The notes: a model not told the origin generated them from the letters alone. DNA of 64,000 bases from CAYPAV01 sp964408805 (GCA_964408805.1 CAYPAV010000013.1:1-64000); one strand, 5' to 3'. Positions 1 to 8,441 are shown, counted from the stretch's first letter. Numbers and translations are program-made.

Positions 1-51
1 CAACGAGCAAGGTCTAACATAACGATTGGTACGAAACCTGGGGGCAAGTCA
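1..51 (+). mobile_element. Right end of an IS3-family insertion sequence (partial)
   Basis: Bases 2-22 encode the last codons of an IS3-type transposase (N-E-Q-G-L-T then TAA), and the element ends with the terminal inverted repeat GGGGGCAAGTCA at position 51. The identical 51 bases occur inverted at 46689-46739, where the preceding transposase C-terminus is also present, which fixes the boundary. The body of the element lies left of the window. The sequence starting inside a repeat is what a contig edge would look like (inference). Host sequence begins at 52. Confidence 0.85.
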
Positions 52-1636
52 GCGCCCCACGGTAGGAATTGTGCCAGCAATCTTCTACCATTTCCGAAAC
101 GTTTCCGTGGACGTCATGTACCCCGAAATTGTTTGCTGGGAATCGCCCCACCTCCACCGTGCGCTGCCGATCCTTGCCGGTGGGGCCACCCGCATACCGG
201 AAATAGCCATTGTAGTTCGCTTGGTCTGGTGCAATCGTCAGCCCAAAATGAAACGGCGTTGTAGTCCCTGCCCGCGCGATATACACCCACTCCGCTTCGC
301 TCAACAGCCGGTAGGTCTTGCCTGATTTCTGCGACAACCATGACACATAGGCCTTCACTTCCGTCCATCCTACATCGATTACTGGACGACGGCCCCGGCC
401 CCAGCCCTGATCATTCGGTCGGTATCCACGGCATCCCCCCGCCGATACGCAGGCGTCCCATTCGACAAACGTCACCTCAAATTTCCCCACCGCAAACGGA
501 CGCGGGATAGTTACCTCGTGCGCCGGTCCTTCGTCGCTATCCCGGCTCGCCTCGGCCTCGGGCGAGCCCATCTTGAAACGACCCGCCGGGATCATGACCA
601 TCTCAGGGCATTCTGCACAGTCCCAGAATGTATCACCGGGCCGGTACTTCAGATAGATGCTCACGGCCTTCTTCGCCGTAGACATCGGCTTCAAATTTGG
701 CGGCTTCGCCATGGCAACTTGTTTGCCGCTCAGCTCCTTCACCCGCCGTTCAGCGATACCGACGAAGGTGCCTTTTGGGAAGCGCGCCAGATAGTCCGTG
801 AAGTCCGCTGGATCCTTGCTCCTCTGGATGGACTGCCAGAACGCCACTTCCGCCGAAGTGCCAGCTTTCGCCGATGGAACAGATTTGGCGCCGTGCCGGA
901 AAAAGAAGTCTCCCTTCACGGACGAGTTGATCCACGGATCCTGCTTCCCGTTGGTCGCCCTAGCGACTCGGGTGGCCGTCTCCTTGAACACGCGCTCGAG
1001 CGTCAGTCCCGGTTGATCCAGTACCTTCAGCAGCTCACCAGTGAAGACGCCGTGACCACCACGAGGACCGTCCTGCGCCACCTGACCGGGGGCTGCCGAA
1101 TAGACAATCGCTGTGCCCTTGATGCCCTTGGGCACGATCGGGATAGCGAGGCCGCGGGCTGCGGATCGGGTGCGGCGTGGCAGCGGGTTATCACGGCAGG
1201 CGTCGAGGATGACGATATTGAGCGGCGTTCCCGCGCGTGTCATCGCCTGCAGAAAATCGTCTGACGTGATGGCTTCGGCGCGGAGATCATCCTCGATTTC
1301 AATCTGCGCATCCGACGGCACGAGGTAGCTTTTGGTGCCCGTCTGAATGCCGTGGCCGGCATAAAAGACGAGACCGACCTCGGCGTCCGAGAGTGCCGCT
1401 TCGAACTTGGCGAGCGTGCGGTAGAGATCGCGTTGTCCGGCGTTGACCTTCAGGATGACCTCGAAGCCAAGCGACTTGAGCTTTCGCGCCATGCCCTTAG
1501 CATCGGTGTGGGCGTTGGCGAGATTCGGGAGGGTGGCGTAGCTGTTGTTACCAATGACCAGGGCGACACGTTTGGCGGCGCTGGCAGCAGTGGCTGTCAG
1601 AAGCAACAGTGCAGCGATAGTGACAACGCGAATCAA
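14..1636 (-). CDS. Caspase-like (peptidase C14) plus formylglycine-generating/sulfatase-modifying domain protein, 3' end cut by an IS
   Basis: A signal peptide (about residues 1-20) is followed by a caspase/metacaspase fold at about 22-245 with the His-Cys dyad visible: H95 in F-Y-A-G-H-G and C147 in I-L-D-A-C-R-D-N. After a linker, an FGE-sulfatase/SUMF1-like domain begins near residue 345 (M-I-P-A-G-R-F-K-M-G-S) and runs to G-N-V-S-E-M near 511. The domain should continue for roughly 40-60 more residues with an R-G-G-S-W-type motif, but host coding stops at about residue 528, where the IS3 end at 1-51 begins. The last dozen residues are IS-encoded and end at a TAG inside the IS. Function is unknown; such fusions are exported and often islet-borne. 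Probably a non-functional 3' truncation. Confidence 0.8.
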   Translation of the reverse strand: MIRVVTIAALLLLTATAASAAKRVALVIGNNSYATLPNLANAHTDAKGMARKLKSLGFEVILKVNAGQRDLYRTLAKFEAALSDAEVGLVFYAGHGIQTGTKSYLVPSDAQIEIEDDLRAEAITSDDFLQAMTRAGTPLNIVILDACRDNPLPRRTRSAARGLAIPIVPKGIKGTAIVYSAAPGQVAQDGPRGGHGVFTGELLKVLDQPGLTLERVFKETATRVARATNGKQDPWINSSVKGDFFFRHGAKSVPSAKAGTSAEVAFWQSIQRSKDPADFTDYLARFPKGTFVGIAERRVKELSGKQVAMAKPPNLKPMSTAKKAVSIYLKYRPGDTFWDCAECPEMVMIPAGRFKMGSPEAEASRDSDEGPAHEVTIPRPFAVGKFEVTFVEWDACVSAGGCRGYRPNDQGWGRGRRPVIDVGWTEVKAYVSWLSQKSGKTYRLLSEAEWVYIARAGTTTPFHFGLTIAPDQANYNGYFRYAGGPTGKDRQRTVEVGRFPANNFGVHDVHGNVSEMVEDCWHNSYRGALTCPQVSYQSLC

Positions 1637-2114
1637 GCTCAGCTCCCCTCATGTCGAGTTATGCAAGGCTGAGGCGCACAATTCATCTTTAATGCTGCCT
1701 CGTGTATAGTGGCGCGTCAAATCAGTTGTCGAAAGGATACCTTGCGCAGCGTAGTTGCCTCGCTAGTGGACCGGTGCAAGGCTGCTGGATATCTGAGAGA
1801 TCGCTGCGGGCCGCCGATTCGGCGGGTCGTTTAGGCCACACTTCCAGACCGGAACAAAAAGACGCCCGATCTCGGGGAGAGAATCGGGCGTTTCAATGTT
1901 GGGCCCAGGAGGCCTCCTTGCACCCAACATCTCTGCAGTGATGTAGGCTGATCGGGAAACTTGGCGACTCGGGTCCGTACTTATGGCGGTGTTTTTAGGA
2001 TCGGACCCACCGAGTTTTATGACCCCAGGAATGACCCCGACAGATAGAATATGGCGAGTGCGAGTTCGAGATCCTCGGCATGTCACATTAAATAATTGAT
2101 CTAATGGAGAAAAA
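1637..2114. other. Intergenic region between the caspase gene and tRNA-Arg
   Basis: No gene can be supported here. The stretch carries a strong hairpin terminator (1855-1891) and a tandem ATGACCCC-agga-ATGACCCC repeat at 2019-2038, 77 bases beyond the tRNA-Arg 3' end. It must also hold the promoter of the caspase gene. Overlapping open frames on either strand have no recognisable product. Confidence 0.5.
1855..1891 (-). terminator. Rho-independent terminator
   Basis: A 9-bp perfect stem (ACGCCCGAT 1862-1870 pairing with ATCGGGCGT 1883-1891) with a 12-nt loop is followed, on the minus strand, by CTTTTTG. It would end transcription coming from the tRNA-Arg side. On the plus strand the following T-run is only three bases. 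Confidence 0.65.
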
Positions 2115-2191
2115 TGGCGCACCCGACAGGATTCGAACCTGTGACCCCCAGATTAGGAATCTGATGCTCTATCCAACTGAGCTACGGGCGC
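2115..2191 (-). tRNA. tRNA-Arg (CCT anticodon)
   Basis: The minus strand folds as a full cloverleaf. The acceptor GCGCCCG pairs with CGGGTGC (one G-T), the T arm is GGTTCGAATCC, and the anticodon loop TTCCTAA carries anticodon CCT. The discriminator base is G and the 3' CCA is encoded at 2115-2117. Island-like sequence and an IS-damaged gene lie just downstream, fitting tRNA genes as integration sites. Confidence 0.95.
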
Positions 2192-2233
2192 GCGATGACG
2201 GCGTTATAGCATGGACCGCGGTCGGGACACGCT

Positions 2234-2743
2234 CTAATTGCCGAAAAGACTGCCGAGCGGTACCGAATAGTAAATGAGCGCGGTTTCGGTGCCGGGGTTG
2301 TCGTCGCCGATCGAGGCATTCGAGAGATGGTGGACGGCGACGCCGAGGCGCGAGCGATCGTCGAACCGATACGCGAGTTCGAAGCCCGAGCGGAACTCGA
2401 TGACATGGCCGAGGTCCTGGCCGTCGCCGTCGGAATAGAGACCGACCGCGGTATTCGGGATCAGCACCCAGCGCCGCCCGAGATAGATGTTCAAGGCGAA
2501 GCCGAAATAGCCGTAGAGCGAAGCATCGGTCGTCGCGAAGGCGCCGACGAAGGGCCGGAGCCGCCACAGTTCGTAATCAGAGCGATACTCGATATTGAAG
2601 CTGCCACCCTGCGCGCGGTCGGCGATCACGCCGGTGGCGCCGATACCAAGCGCGATGAAGGCCGGTTCCTCGTCCGCCGCCGCGGGCCGGATCGAGAACA
2701 AGATAATGGCCGCGATTGCCGCGGTCCGAATGAGCGTTTTCAC
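2234..2743 (-). CDS. pagL: PagL-type lipid A 3-O-deacylase (acyloxyacyl hydrolase)
   Basis: The 169-residue protein has a cleavable signal peptide ending near A-A-A-D (residue 24) and alternating beta-strand amphipathic segments, as in the 8-stranded outer-membrane barrel of PagL. The catalytic triad spacing of the family (His-x-Ser, then Glu 12 residues later) is matched by H139, S141 and E153. PagL removes the 3-O-linked acyl chain of lipid A in the outer membrane, modulating envelope permeability and immune recognition. It appears monocistronic, between tRNA-Arg and pip. Confidence 0.85.
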   Translation of the reverse strand: MKTLIRTAAIAAIILFSIRPAAADEEPAFIALGIGATGVIADRAQGGSFNIEYRSDYELWRLRPFVGAFATTDASLYGYFGFALNIYLGRRWVLIPNTAVGLYSDGDGQDLGHVIEFRSGFELAYRFDDRSRLGVAVHHLSNASIGDDNPGTETALIYYSVPLGSLFGN

Positions 2744-2814
2744 GCTTCGTGCTCCCCAAATTCAACGCCGCCATCATAAGCCATCGCTAAGGATGCGCAA
2801 ATCATTCGAGCGAT

Positions 2815-3765
2815 TCAGACGCCGTTCTTGAAGAATTCCATCGCTTCGATCAATCCCGCCCGGATACCCGGCTCCATGGCCGAGTGGCCGGCATCGGGAA
2901 CGACGCGGAAAGCGGCGGCGGACCAGGCCTCGGCGAGGGCGGCCGCCGACTCGATCGGACAAATCACATCATAGCGGCCCTGGATGATGACACCCGGCAC
3001 TTCCGCGAGCCGGCCGGCATTGTCGAGAAGGGCTCCCTCCGCCATGAAACAGTCATTGATGAAATAATGCGCCTCGAGTCGGGCGAGCCCGAGCGCGGTT
3101 CCGGGCTCCATGAAAGTCGATACCGTCTCGGGATTGGGCCGCAATGTCGAGCAGGAGCCTTCGTAACGGCTCCAGGCCCGGGCCGCGGGCATGTGGATAT
3201 TGGGATCGGGATCGATCAGCCGACGGTAATAGTTGGCGAGAAGATCGCCGCGCTCGGATTCGGGCAGATGCCGCGCGAAGGCGGCCCAGGCTTCCGGAAA
3301 TATCCGCCGCATGCCGGTCATGAACCATTCGATCTCATCGCGGCGGCACAGGAAGACGCCGCGTAGGATCAGCCCCAGGCAATGCGCCGGATGGGCCTCG
3401 CCGTAGGCCAGCGCCAGGCTCGATCCCCAGGAACCGCCGAAAACGAACCAGCGCTCGATCCCGAGATGCCCGCGAAGCTTTTCGATATCGCCGACCAGAT
3501 GATCGGTCGTGTTGTCGTGCAACTCGCCAAGCGGCGTCGACCGGCCCGCGCCCCGCTGGTCGAAGATCACGATGCGATAATGCCTTGGATCATAGAAACG
3601 CCGATGGGTCGGCACCGCCCCGGCACCGGGACCGCCATGCAGGAAAAGGACCGGCACGCCGTCAGGTTTCCCGCATTGCTCCCAATAGAGATCGTGGATG
3701 CCGTCGACAGCGAGGCGCCCGGTCTCGTATGGTTCAATCTCGGGAAAAAGTGTCTGCCGAGTCAT
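2815..3765 (-). CDS. pip: Proline iminopeptidase (alpha/beta hydrolase, S33)
   Basis: This 316-residue cytosolic enzyme removes N-terminal proline from peptides. Visible S33 hallmarks are the oxyanion loop H-G-G-P-G-A-G, the strand F-D-Q-R-G-A-G-R-S, the nucleophile elbow G-G-S-W-G-S and the C-terminal G-R-Y-D-V and G-H-S segments carrying the Asp and His. Length matches the family (about 310-320). The start at 3765 (M-T-R-Q) was chosen because the much longer upstream frame is antisense to the nuclease gene. The divergent nuclease gene starts only 9 bases away, so each gene's ribosome-binding and promoter signals would lie inside the other's coding region. Confidence 0.9.
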   Translation of the reverse strand: MTRQTLFPEIEPYETGRLAVDGIHDLYWEQCGKPDGVPVLFLHGGPGAGAVPTHRRFYDPRHYRIVIFDQRGAGRSTPLGELHDNTTDHLVGDIEKLRGHLGIERWFVFGGSWGSSLALAYGEAHPAHCLGLILRGVFLCRRDEIEWFMTGMRRIFPEAWAAFARHLPESERGDLLANYYRRLIDPDPNIHMPAARAWSRYEGSCSTLRPNPETVSTFMEPGTALGLARLEAHYFINDCFMAEGALLDNAGRLAEVPGVIIQGRYDVICPIESAAALAEAWSAAAFRVVPDAGHSAMEPGIRAGLIEAMEFFKNGV

Positions 3766-3774
3766 CGTATCACC

Positions 3775-4593
3775 ATGCGCCCTGGTCTCATCTGTTCGCG
3801 CCGACATTGCCGGGAATTGTGCTCGGCCGCGCTCATACTTGTCGCCGCGCTCGTTCTTGCCGCAACCAATTCCGGTCACGCCAATGCCGAGGTGGCGGCG
3901 AATTGGGTCGTCGTCACCGAAATCGTCGACGGCGACACGGTGCGTCTCGCGGATGGCCGGCAGGTTCGGTTGGTCGGCATCCAGGCACCCAAACTCCCAC
4001 TCGGGCGCCGGAACTTCAAGACCTGGCCGCTCGGAGAAGAATCGAAAAGCGTGCTGTCCGGACTTGTTCTCCAAAAATCGGTTCGTCTTGCCTTCGGCGG
4101 GCGGCGGATCGATCGTCACGGCCGGCTCCTGGCGCATCTCCACGGCAAGGGCAATCAGTGGATCCAAGGGGAGATGTTGAGCCGCGGCATGGCGCGGGTC
4201 TACAGCTTCCCCGACAATCGAACCCGGGTCGCGGCTATGATGGCGCTGGAACGGGCGGCGCGCGTGGCCCGGCGGGGGATCTGGGCGCACCCTTTCTACC
4301 GGGTCCGCGACGCCGACCGGGTGCGGTCCGACAAGGGAACCTTTCAGCTGGTCGAGGGGCGGGTCCTCGACGTGGCGACCGTAAAGGGCCGGACATACAT
4401 GAATTTCGGACCGGACTGGCGCCGTGATTTCATGATTTCCATCGGCCGCCGACATCGGAAGGCCTTCCGCGGCAGATGGCCCGCGCTCGACATATTGGAG
4501 GGGCGGCTTGTCCGGGTTCGCGGCTGGCTGATTTGGCGCAACGGCCCGATGATCGAAGCCACCCATCCCGAACAGATCGAGGTGCTGGAATGA
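3775..4593 (+). CDS. Secreted thermonuclease (SNase)-family protein
   Basis: The 272-residue protein has a basic N-region and a hydrophobic signal segment (about residues 16-40). An SNase-like OB fold follows, starting at V-T-E-I-V-D-G-D-T-V-R-L and containing the Q-V-R-L-V-G-I strand and the catalytic-type R-I-D-R-H-G-R-L motif. A C-terminal extension of about 90 residues has no obvious domain. Probable role: extracytoplasmic nucleic-acid cleavage or a structural OB protein. ATG 3775 is preferred over an internal TTG at 3817 because only it supplies the positively charged start of a signal peptide. The stop overlaps the next gene's ATG (ATGA), so the two are likely co-translated. Confidence 0.8.
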   Translation: MRPGLICSRRHCRELCSAALILVAALVLAATNSGHANAEVAANWVVVTEIVDGDTVRLADGRQVRLVGIQAPKLPLGRRNFKTWPLGEESKSVLSGLVLQKSVRLAFGGRRIDRHGRLLAHLHGKGNQWIQGEMLSRGMARVYSFPDNRTRVAAMMALERAARVARRGIWAHPFYRVRDADRVRSDKGTFQLVEGRVLDVATVKGRTYMNFGPDWRRDFMISIGRRHRKAFRGRWPALDILEGRLVRVRGWLIWRNGPMIEATHPEQIEVLE

Positions 4594-6071
4594 CCGCGGC
4601 GGGTATAGCGCGGCGCGTCGTCGGCGCGATGACGGCGGCGGTCCTGCTCGGCTTTTGCGCCGCCTGTGGCGTCAACCCCGCGACCGGGCGACAACAGCCG
4701 ATGCTGATGTCGGCGGCCGAGGAGGCACGGATCGGGGCCGCTGAACATCCGAAAATTCTCGCGGAATTCGGGGGCGTCTACCGCGACCCCAAGGTGTCCG
4801 GCTATATCGCGACGCTGGGCGGACGGCTGGCAGCGGCCACCGAATTGCCCGGACTTCGCTTCCGCTTCACGGTGCTGAACAGCCCCGTCGTCAACGCGAT
4901 GGCGCTGCCGGGGGGATACGTCTACGTGACCCGCGGCCTTCTGGCGCTGGCCCGGAACGAAGCGGAGGTCGCCGGCGTGCTCGGCCACGAAATCGGCCAT
5001 GTCGTGGCGCGCCATGCGGCCGCCCGGGTCAGTCAGGCGCAACTTTCCCAGCTCGGGCTGATTGGGCTTTCGATCCTCGGCGGCGCGGCGGGGCTGCCAA
5101 CGGATACCGGCCGGCTGGCGCAAGCGGCGGCGGCGCTCCATCTTCGCCGGTATTCCCGCGAGCAGGAATTCGAGGCCGATACGCTGGGCGCGCGTTACAT
5201 GAGGCGCGCCGGGTTCGACGCCGCAGCGATGGCGAGTTTCCTGACGCAATTGCGGGCGCACGGCCGGTTGACGGCCAAGATCGCCGGCAGGCCGGCCGAT
5301 ACCGTTGACGAGACCGACATCATGGCGACCCATCCGCGCACGCTCGACCGAATCCGCCGGGCGACGGCAACTGTTGCGAGACCGAGGCCGGGGCGGGGGG
5401 CAAGGCTCGGCCAGGCCAGCTACTTGCAAGTGATCGACGGCATGACCTTCGGCAGCGATCCCAAGCAGGGCCTCGTGCGCGGCCGCGAATTCAGCCATCG
5501 CGGCCTCGGTTTTCGGTTCGAGGCGCCGAAAGGGTTTCACCTGACAAACCGGCCCGCCGCGGTGCTTGCCAAGGGCCCCGGGGCGATCGTCGTCTTCGAC
5601 GCCGACGGGGGACGGGCGAAGGGCTCGATGACGGCGTATCTGTCGCGCGTCTGGGCGCGCCGGAGCCTCAACGATCTCGAAGCGATCACGATCAACCATA
5701 TGCCGGCCGCGACGGGTTGGCTCGAAGTCGAGGGCCGTCGGGGTCCGATGGTGCTGCGGCTCGTCGCGATCCGGGCGGCGCCGCGCCGGATCTATCGCTT
5801 TCTCTTCATCGCGTCGCCCCATGTCATGCGCCGGCAACGGCAGGCTTTTCGGCGCATGTCCTACAGTTTCCGACGCCTGTCACCGGAAGAGGCGGCGGCA
5901 CTCAAGGCATCGCGGATTGGCATTCACCGCGTCGGTGATGGCGAGGCCAGGGCCGATCTCGTGGCGCGCATGGGGAATCACGACCACGCCGCCGACTGGT
6001 TCGATGTCCTCAATGGCCGGACAGCAAATCGCCCGGTCAGGCCGGGCGATCTGGTGAAGCTTTTGAAGTAG
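4590..6071 (+). CDS. M48-family metalloprotease lipoprotein
   Basis: The 493-residue protein starts with a hydrophobic lipoprotein-like leader (cysteines at 23 and 26). It carries the zinc-protease motif H-E-I-G-H at residues 133-137 and the downstream third ligand in E-F-E-A-D. This is the BepA/YfgC-like periplasmic M48 architecture, in which the N-terminal protease takes part in outer-membrane protein quality control. The C-terminal 220 residues form a second, non-catalytic domain ending in a basic V-K-L-L-K segment. It is translationally coupled by ATGA overlap to the secreted nuclease upstream and converges on rpoH. Confidence 0.85.
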   Translation: MTAAGIARRVVGAMTAAVLLGFCAACGVNPATGRQQPMLMSAAEEARIGAAEHPKILAEFGGVYRDPKVSGYIATLGGRLAAATELPGLRFRFTVLNSPVVNAMALPGGYVYVTRGLLALARNEAEVAGVLGHEIGHVVARHAAARVSQAQLSQLGLIGLSILGGAAGLPTDTGRLAQAAAALHLRRYSREQEFEADTLGARYMRRAGFDAAAMASFLTQLRAHGRLTAKIAGRPADTVDETDIMATHPRTLDRIRRATATVARPRPGRGARLGQASYLQVIDGMTFGSDPKQGLVRGREFSHRGLGFRFEAPKGFHLTNRPAAVLAKGPGAIVVFDADGGRAKGSMTAYLSRVWARRSLNDLEAITINHMPAATGWLEVEGRRGPMVLRLVAIRAAPRRIYRFLFIASPHVMRRQRQAFRRMSYSFRRLSPEEAAALKASRIGIHRVGDGEARADLVARMGNHDHAADWFDVLNGRTANRPVRPGDLVKLLK

Positions 6072-6089
6072 CGCGGCCGAAACCGGTAG

Positions 6090-6974
6090 TTAGGCCTCGA
6101 TCAGGAGATCGTCCGGCCGTTCGGTCCGTTGGCTGATCGATTTCCTCAGCTTGGTCAACGCCCGGTGCTCCAACTGGCGGACGCGTTCCTTGCTGACGCC
6201 GAGCACGCGGCCCAGCTCCTCGAGGGTGGCGCCGTTCTCGGTGAGCCGGCGCTTGCGGATGATCGTCTGTTCGCGCGGCGGCAATTCGCGCAACGCCTCG
6301 ACCAGCCAGCGCGCACGGGTGTGGCCGTCATGTATCTTGACCACGACCTCCTCGGAGGTCGAACGATGGTCGGCGAGGAAATCCTGCCAGCTATCTTCCG
6401 ATTCGTCCGAGACCGGAGCGTTCAAGGATTGGTCACCGCCGTTCAGGCGGATTTCCATGGCTTCGACCTCATGGACATTGACCTTGAGTTCATTGGCGAT
6501 GAATTCGCGGGATTCCTCGCTTAACTGCTCTCCGCCGATATCGTCGATCTGGGCGCGCAGGCGCCGGAGATTGAAGAACAGCGATTTCTGCGCCGCCGTC
6601 GTGCCGGTACGCACGATCGACCAGTTGCGCAAGATGAAATCCTGCATCGCCGAACGAATCCACCACGAGGCATAGGTCGAGAACCGCACGCCGCGATCCG
6701 GCTCGAAGCGCCCCGCCGCTTGCAGCAGCCCGACATTGCCTTCCTGGACCAGGTCGCCCATCGGCAGGCCGTAATTGCGAAACCGCGACGCGATGCTGAT
6801 CACCAGACGCGTATAGGCCCGCACCAGCTTATGGAGCGCGACCTCGTCCTGGTTGTCCCGCCAGCGCTTCGCGAGGTCGTATTCCTCCTCGCGCGAGAGC
6901 AGCGGTTCTTGCATCGATGTCTTGATGAATTTTAGATTTGCCCGTTGTGTTTGCGGGTCGTCGATATAGGCCAT
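6090..6974 (-). CDS. rpoH: RNA polymerase sigma-32 factor RpoH
   Basis: The 294-residue heat-shock sigma factor has region 2 core-binding and -10 recognition helices (about residues 45-115). The RpoH box Q-K-S-L-F-F-N-L-R-R-L-R lies at residues 129-140, and the region 4 helix-turn-helix near the C-terminus is T-L-E-E-L-G-R-V-L-G-V-S-K-E-R. A strong ribosome-binding site (GGGGAGGGA) sits just upstream of the ATG. Alphaproteobacteria often have several rpoH paralogues; which one this is cannot be settled here. The AT-rich upstream region with a long hairpin may bear its regulatory signals (inference). Confidence 0.93.
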   Translation of the reverse strand: MAYIDDPQTQRANLKFIKTSMQEPLLSREEEYDLAKRWRDNQDEVALHKLVRAYTRLVISIASRFRNYGLPMGDLVQEGNVGLLQAAGRFEPDRGVRFSTYASWWIRSAMQDFILRNWSIVRTGTTAAQKSLFFNLRRLRAQIDDIGGEQLSEESREFIANELKVNVHEVEAMEIRLNGGDQSLNAPVSDESEDSWQDFLADHRSTSEEVVVKIHDGHTRARWLVEALRELPPREQTIIRKRRLTENGATLEELGRVLGVSKERVRQLEHRALTKLRKSISQRTERPDDLLIEA

Positions 6975-7333
6975 TCCCTCCCCTTGAAGCGCGTTTTGCG
7001 CTTTCTCCCCGTGGAATTTTATATCTTAGTATTTTGGTAGGTTATTCGAAATAAAATGACCCCGCAATAAAAATTTGTCCGTACAAATGATTTTTTTGTA
7101 CGGACAAATACCTATGACGGAGTCAAGCCGTGGTTTTTATGCAAAGGCGTGTAAAAATACGCCTAAGCAGCGCTCAAAATTAAGCGTATATAATTGTAAT
7201 CAAACAATTATTCTTGTAGGCATCAAGAATCGGTTCAAAATAGGTCGGCGAATCGAAAATTAACCAAACGAAGCGGTAACACCATACGAAGCGGCGTCGC
7301 ACAACATAATTTGACTCTGCGGAGGTCGGTCGT
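6975..7333. other. AT-rich intergenic region upstream of rpoH
   Basis: About 360 bases without a convincing gene. From roughly 7015 to 7265 the base composition is strikingly AT-rich compared with the GC-rich surroundings. It contains a long perfect inverted repeat (7073-7109, listed separately) and must hold the rpoH promoter and 5' leader. An open frame on the plus strand (7075-7263) has no recognisable product and runs through the hairpin. Confidence 0.5.
7073..7109. repeat. 15-bp perfect inverted repeat (hairpin or operator)
   Basis: The arms ATTTGTCCGTACAAA (7073-7087) and TTTGTACGGACAAAT (7095-7109) are perfect complements separated by 7 bases. It could be a terminator for carD transcription, which reads toward it on the minus strand, or a protein-binding operator upstream of rpoH. 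The minus-strand arm is followed by TTTTATTG, a modest T-run, which gives some weight to the terminator reading. Confidence 0.6.
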
Positions 7334-7852
7334 TCAGGCCGCCTTTAGGAGGGTTTCGAGATGCTCCGTTGCCGCGTCCTCGTCGATATCCTCGACCGCC
7401 GCCAGCTCGCGTACGAGGCGCTCCAGGGCCGCCTGATAGATCTGCCGCTCGCTGTAGGATTGGTCCGGCTGATCCTCCTTGCGATGCAGGTCCCGCACCA
7501 CCTCGGCAATGGAGACCGGATCTCCCGAATTGATCTTGGCCTGGTATTCCACAGCCCGCCGGCTCCACATTGTCCGGCGCACCCGGCTGCGGCCCTTCAA
7601 GGTCTTCAGCGCACCCTTCATCTCATCCCGTGACGAGAGCCGGCGCAATCCGGAGTCCTTGGCCTTTTCGATCGGCACGCGCAAGGTCATGCGGTCCTTC
7701 TCGAAACTGATGACGATCAGCTTCAATTTGTATCCGCCGATTTCCTGATCCTCGATGCCGACCACCTTGCCGACGCCGTGGGTCGGGTAGACGACCCAAT
7801 TCCCGGTCTTGAACTCGGACTGTACTCGTTCGGACTTTTTCTTTTTCGCCAC
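7334..7852 (-). CDS. carD: CarD-family transcriptional regulator
   Basis: The 172-residue protein begins with GTG (M-A-K-K-K-K), preceded by a GAGGAAG ribosome-binding site. After a lysine-rich start it shows the CarD RNA-polymerase-interacting Tudor-like domain (about residues 15-70, V-V-Y-P-T-H-G-V-G-K-V). The helical C-terminal DNA-binding region includes R-R-T-M-W-S-R-R and L-H-R-K-E-D-Q. CarD binds the RNAP beta subunit and stabilises open promoter complexes, particularly at rRNA promoters. Adjacency to the fdxA-type ferredoxin is commonly seen in alphaproteobacteria. Confidence 0.93.
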   Translation of the reverse strand: MAKKKKSERVQSEFKTGNWVVYPTHGVGKVVGIEDQEIGGYKLKLIVISFEKDRMTLRVPIEKAKDSGLRRLSSRDEMKGALKTLKGRSRVRRTMWSRRAVEYQAKINSGDPVSIAEVVRDLHRKEDQPDQSYSERQIYQAALERLVRELAAVEDIDEDAATEHLETLLKAA

Positions 7853-8105
7853 GTTCTTCCTCTTAATTAGCTATGCCACCGACCATTGTGCCGGTGTGGA
7901 TTCGCGCAGCGAATCCGAACCACCTCCAGAAGAGGCTCCGCATTTCCGTCTATGCGCTTCCCTTGAACTTTCGCGAGGATCAACCGACGCGCCGAACCTG
8001 CCCATCCAACGGCTCGTAACCTACCTTATCACAATTTTCCTTGGTTTCACAGTCCCCGTCCGGCGGACGATCCGCGGATCGCGAACCAAATCAATGAGTT
8101 ACGAT

Positions 8106-8441
8106 CTAGGCCTGACCCGGATCAGAATCGAAGTATTTGTCGTGCTTGCCGGTTTCGTCCTTATAAGTGTCCGAATCCTCCGGCGGTGTCCCCTTGCGGG
8201 TGATATTCGGCCATTTTTCGGAATATTCCCGATTCAACTCCAGCCACTTTTCCGCCTCGCCGTCGGTGTCGGGGAGAATCGCCTCCACCGGGCATTCGGG
8301 CTCGCAAACCCCGCAATCGATGCATTCGTCCGGATGGATCACCAACATATTGGCACCGACATAGAAGCAATCGACCGGACAGACTTCAATGCAGTCCATA
8401 TATTTGCACCGGATGCAATTCTCGTTGACGATATAGGTCAT
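8106..8441 (-). CDS. fdxA: FdxA-type 7Fe ferredoxin
   Basis: The 111-residue soluble ferredoxin has two cluster motifs. The N-terminal C-I-R-C-K-Y-M-D-C-I-E-V-C-P-V-D-C has the 3Fe-4S/4Fe-4S spacing of 7Fe ferredoxins; the second, C-I-D-C-G-V-C-E-P-E-C-P, binds a 4Fe-4S cluster. The acidic C-terminal extension of about 45 residues is typical of the FdxA family. It carries low-potential electrons to unidentified partners. A good AAGGAG ribosome-binding site precedes the ATG. A 253-base spacer with no supported gene separates it from carD. Confidence 0.93.
   Translation of the reverse strand: MTYIVNENCIRCKYMDCIEVCPVDCFYVGANMLVIHPDECIDCGVCEPECPVEAILPDTDGEAEKWLELNREYSEKWPNITRKGTPPEDSDTYKDETGKHDKYFDSDPGQA

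Noticed and set aside
1763..2122. 119-residue frame overlapping tRNA-Arg
   Set aside because: It runs into the tRNA gene, has low-complexity composition and no recognised domain.
4344..5837. Long minus-strand frame opposite the M48 protease gene
   Set aside because: Antisense shadow; the protease on the plus strand has clear catalytic motifs.
7075..7263. Small plus-strand gene in the AT-rich region
   Set aside because: It starts with a non-ATG codon, runs through the hairpin, has no convincing ribosome-binding site and no recognised family.
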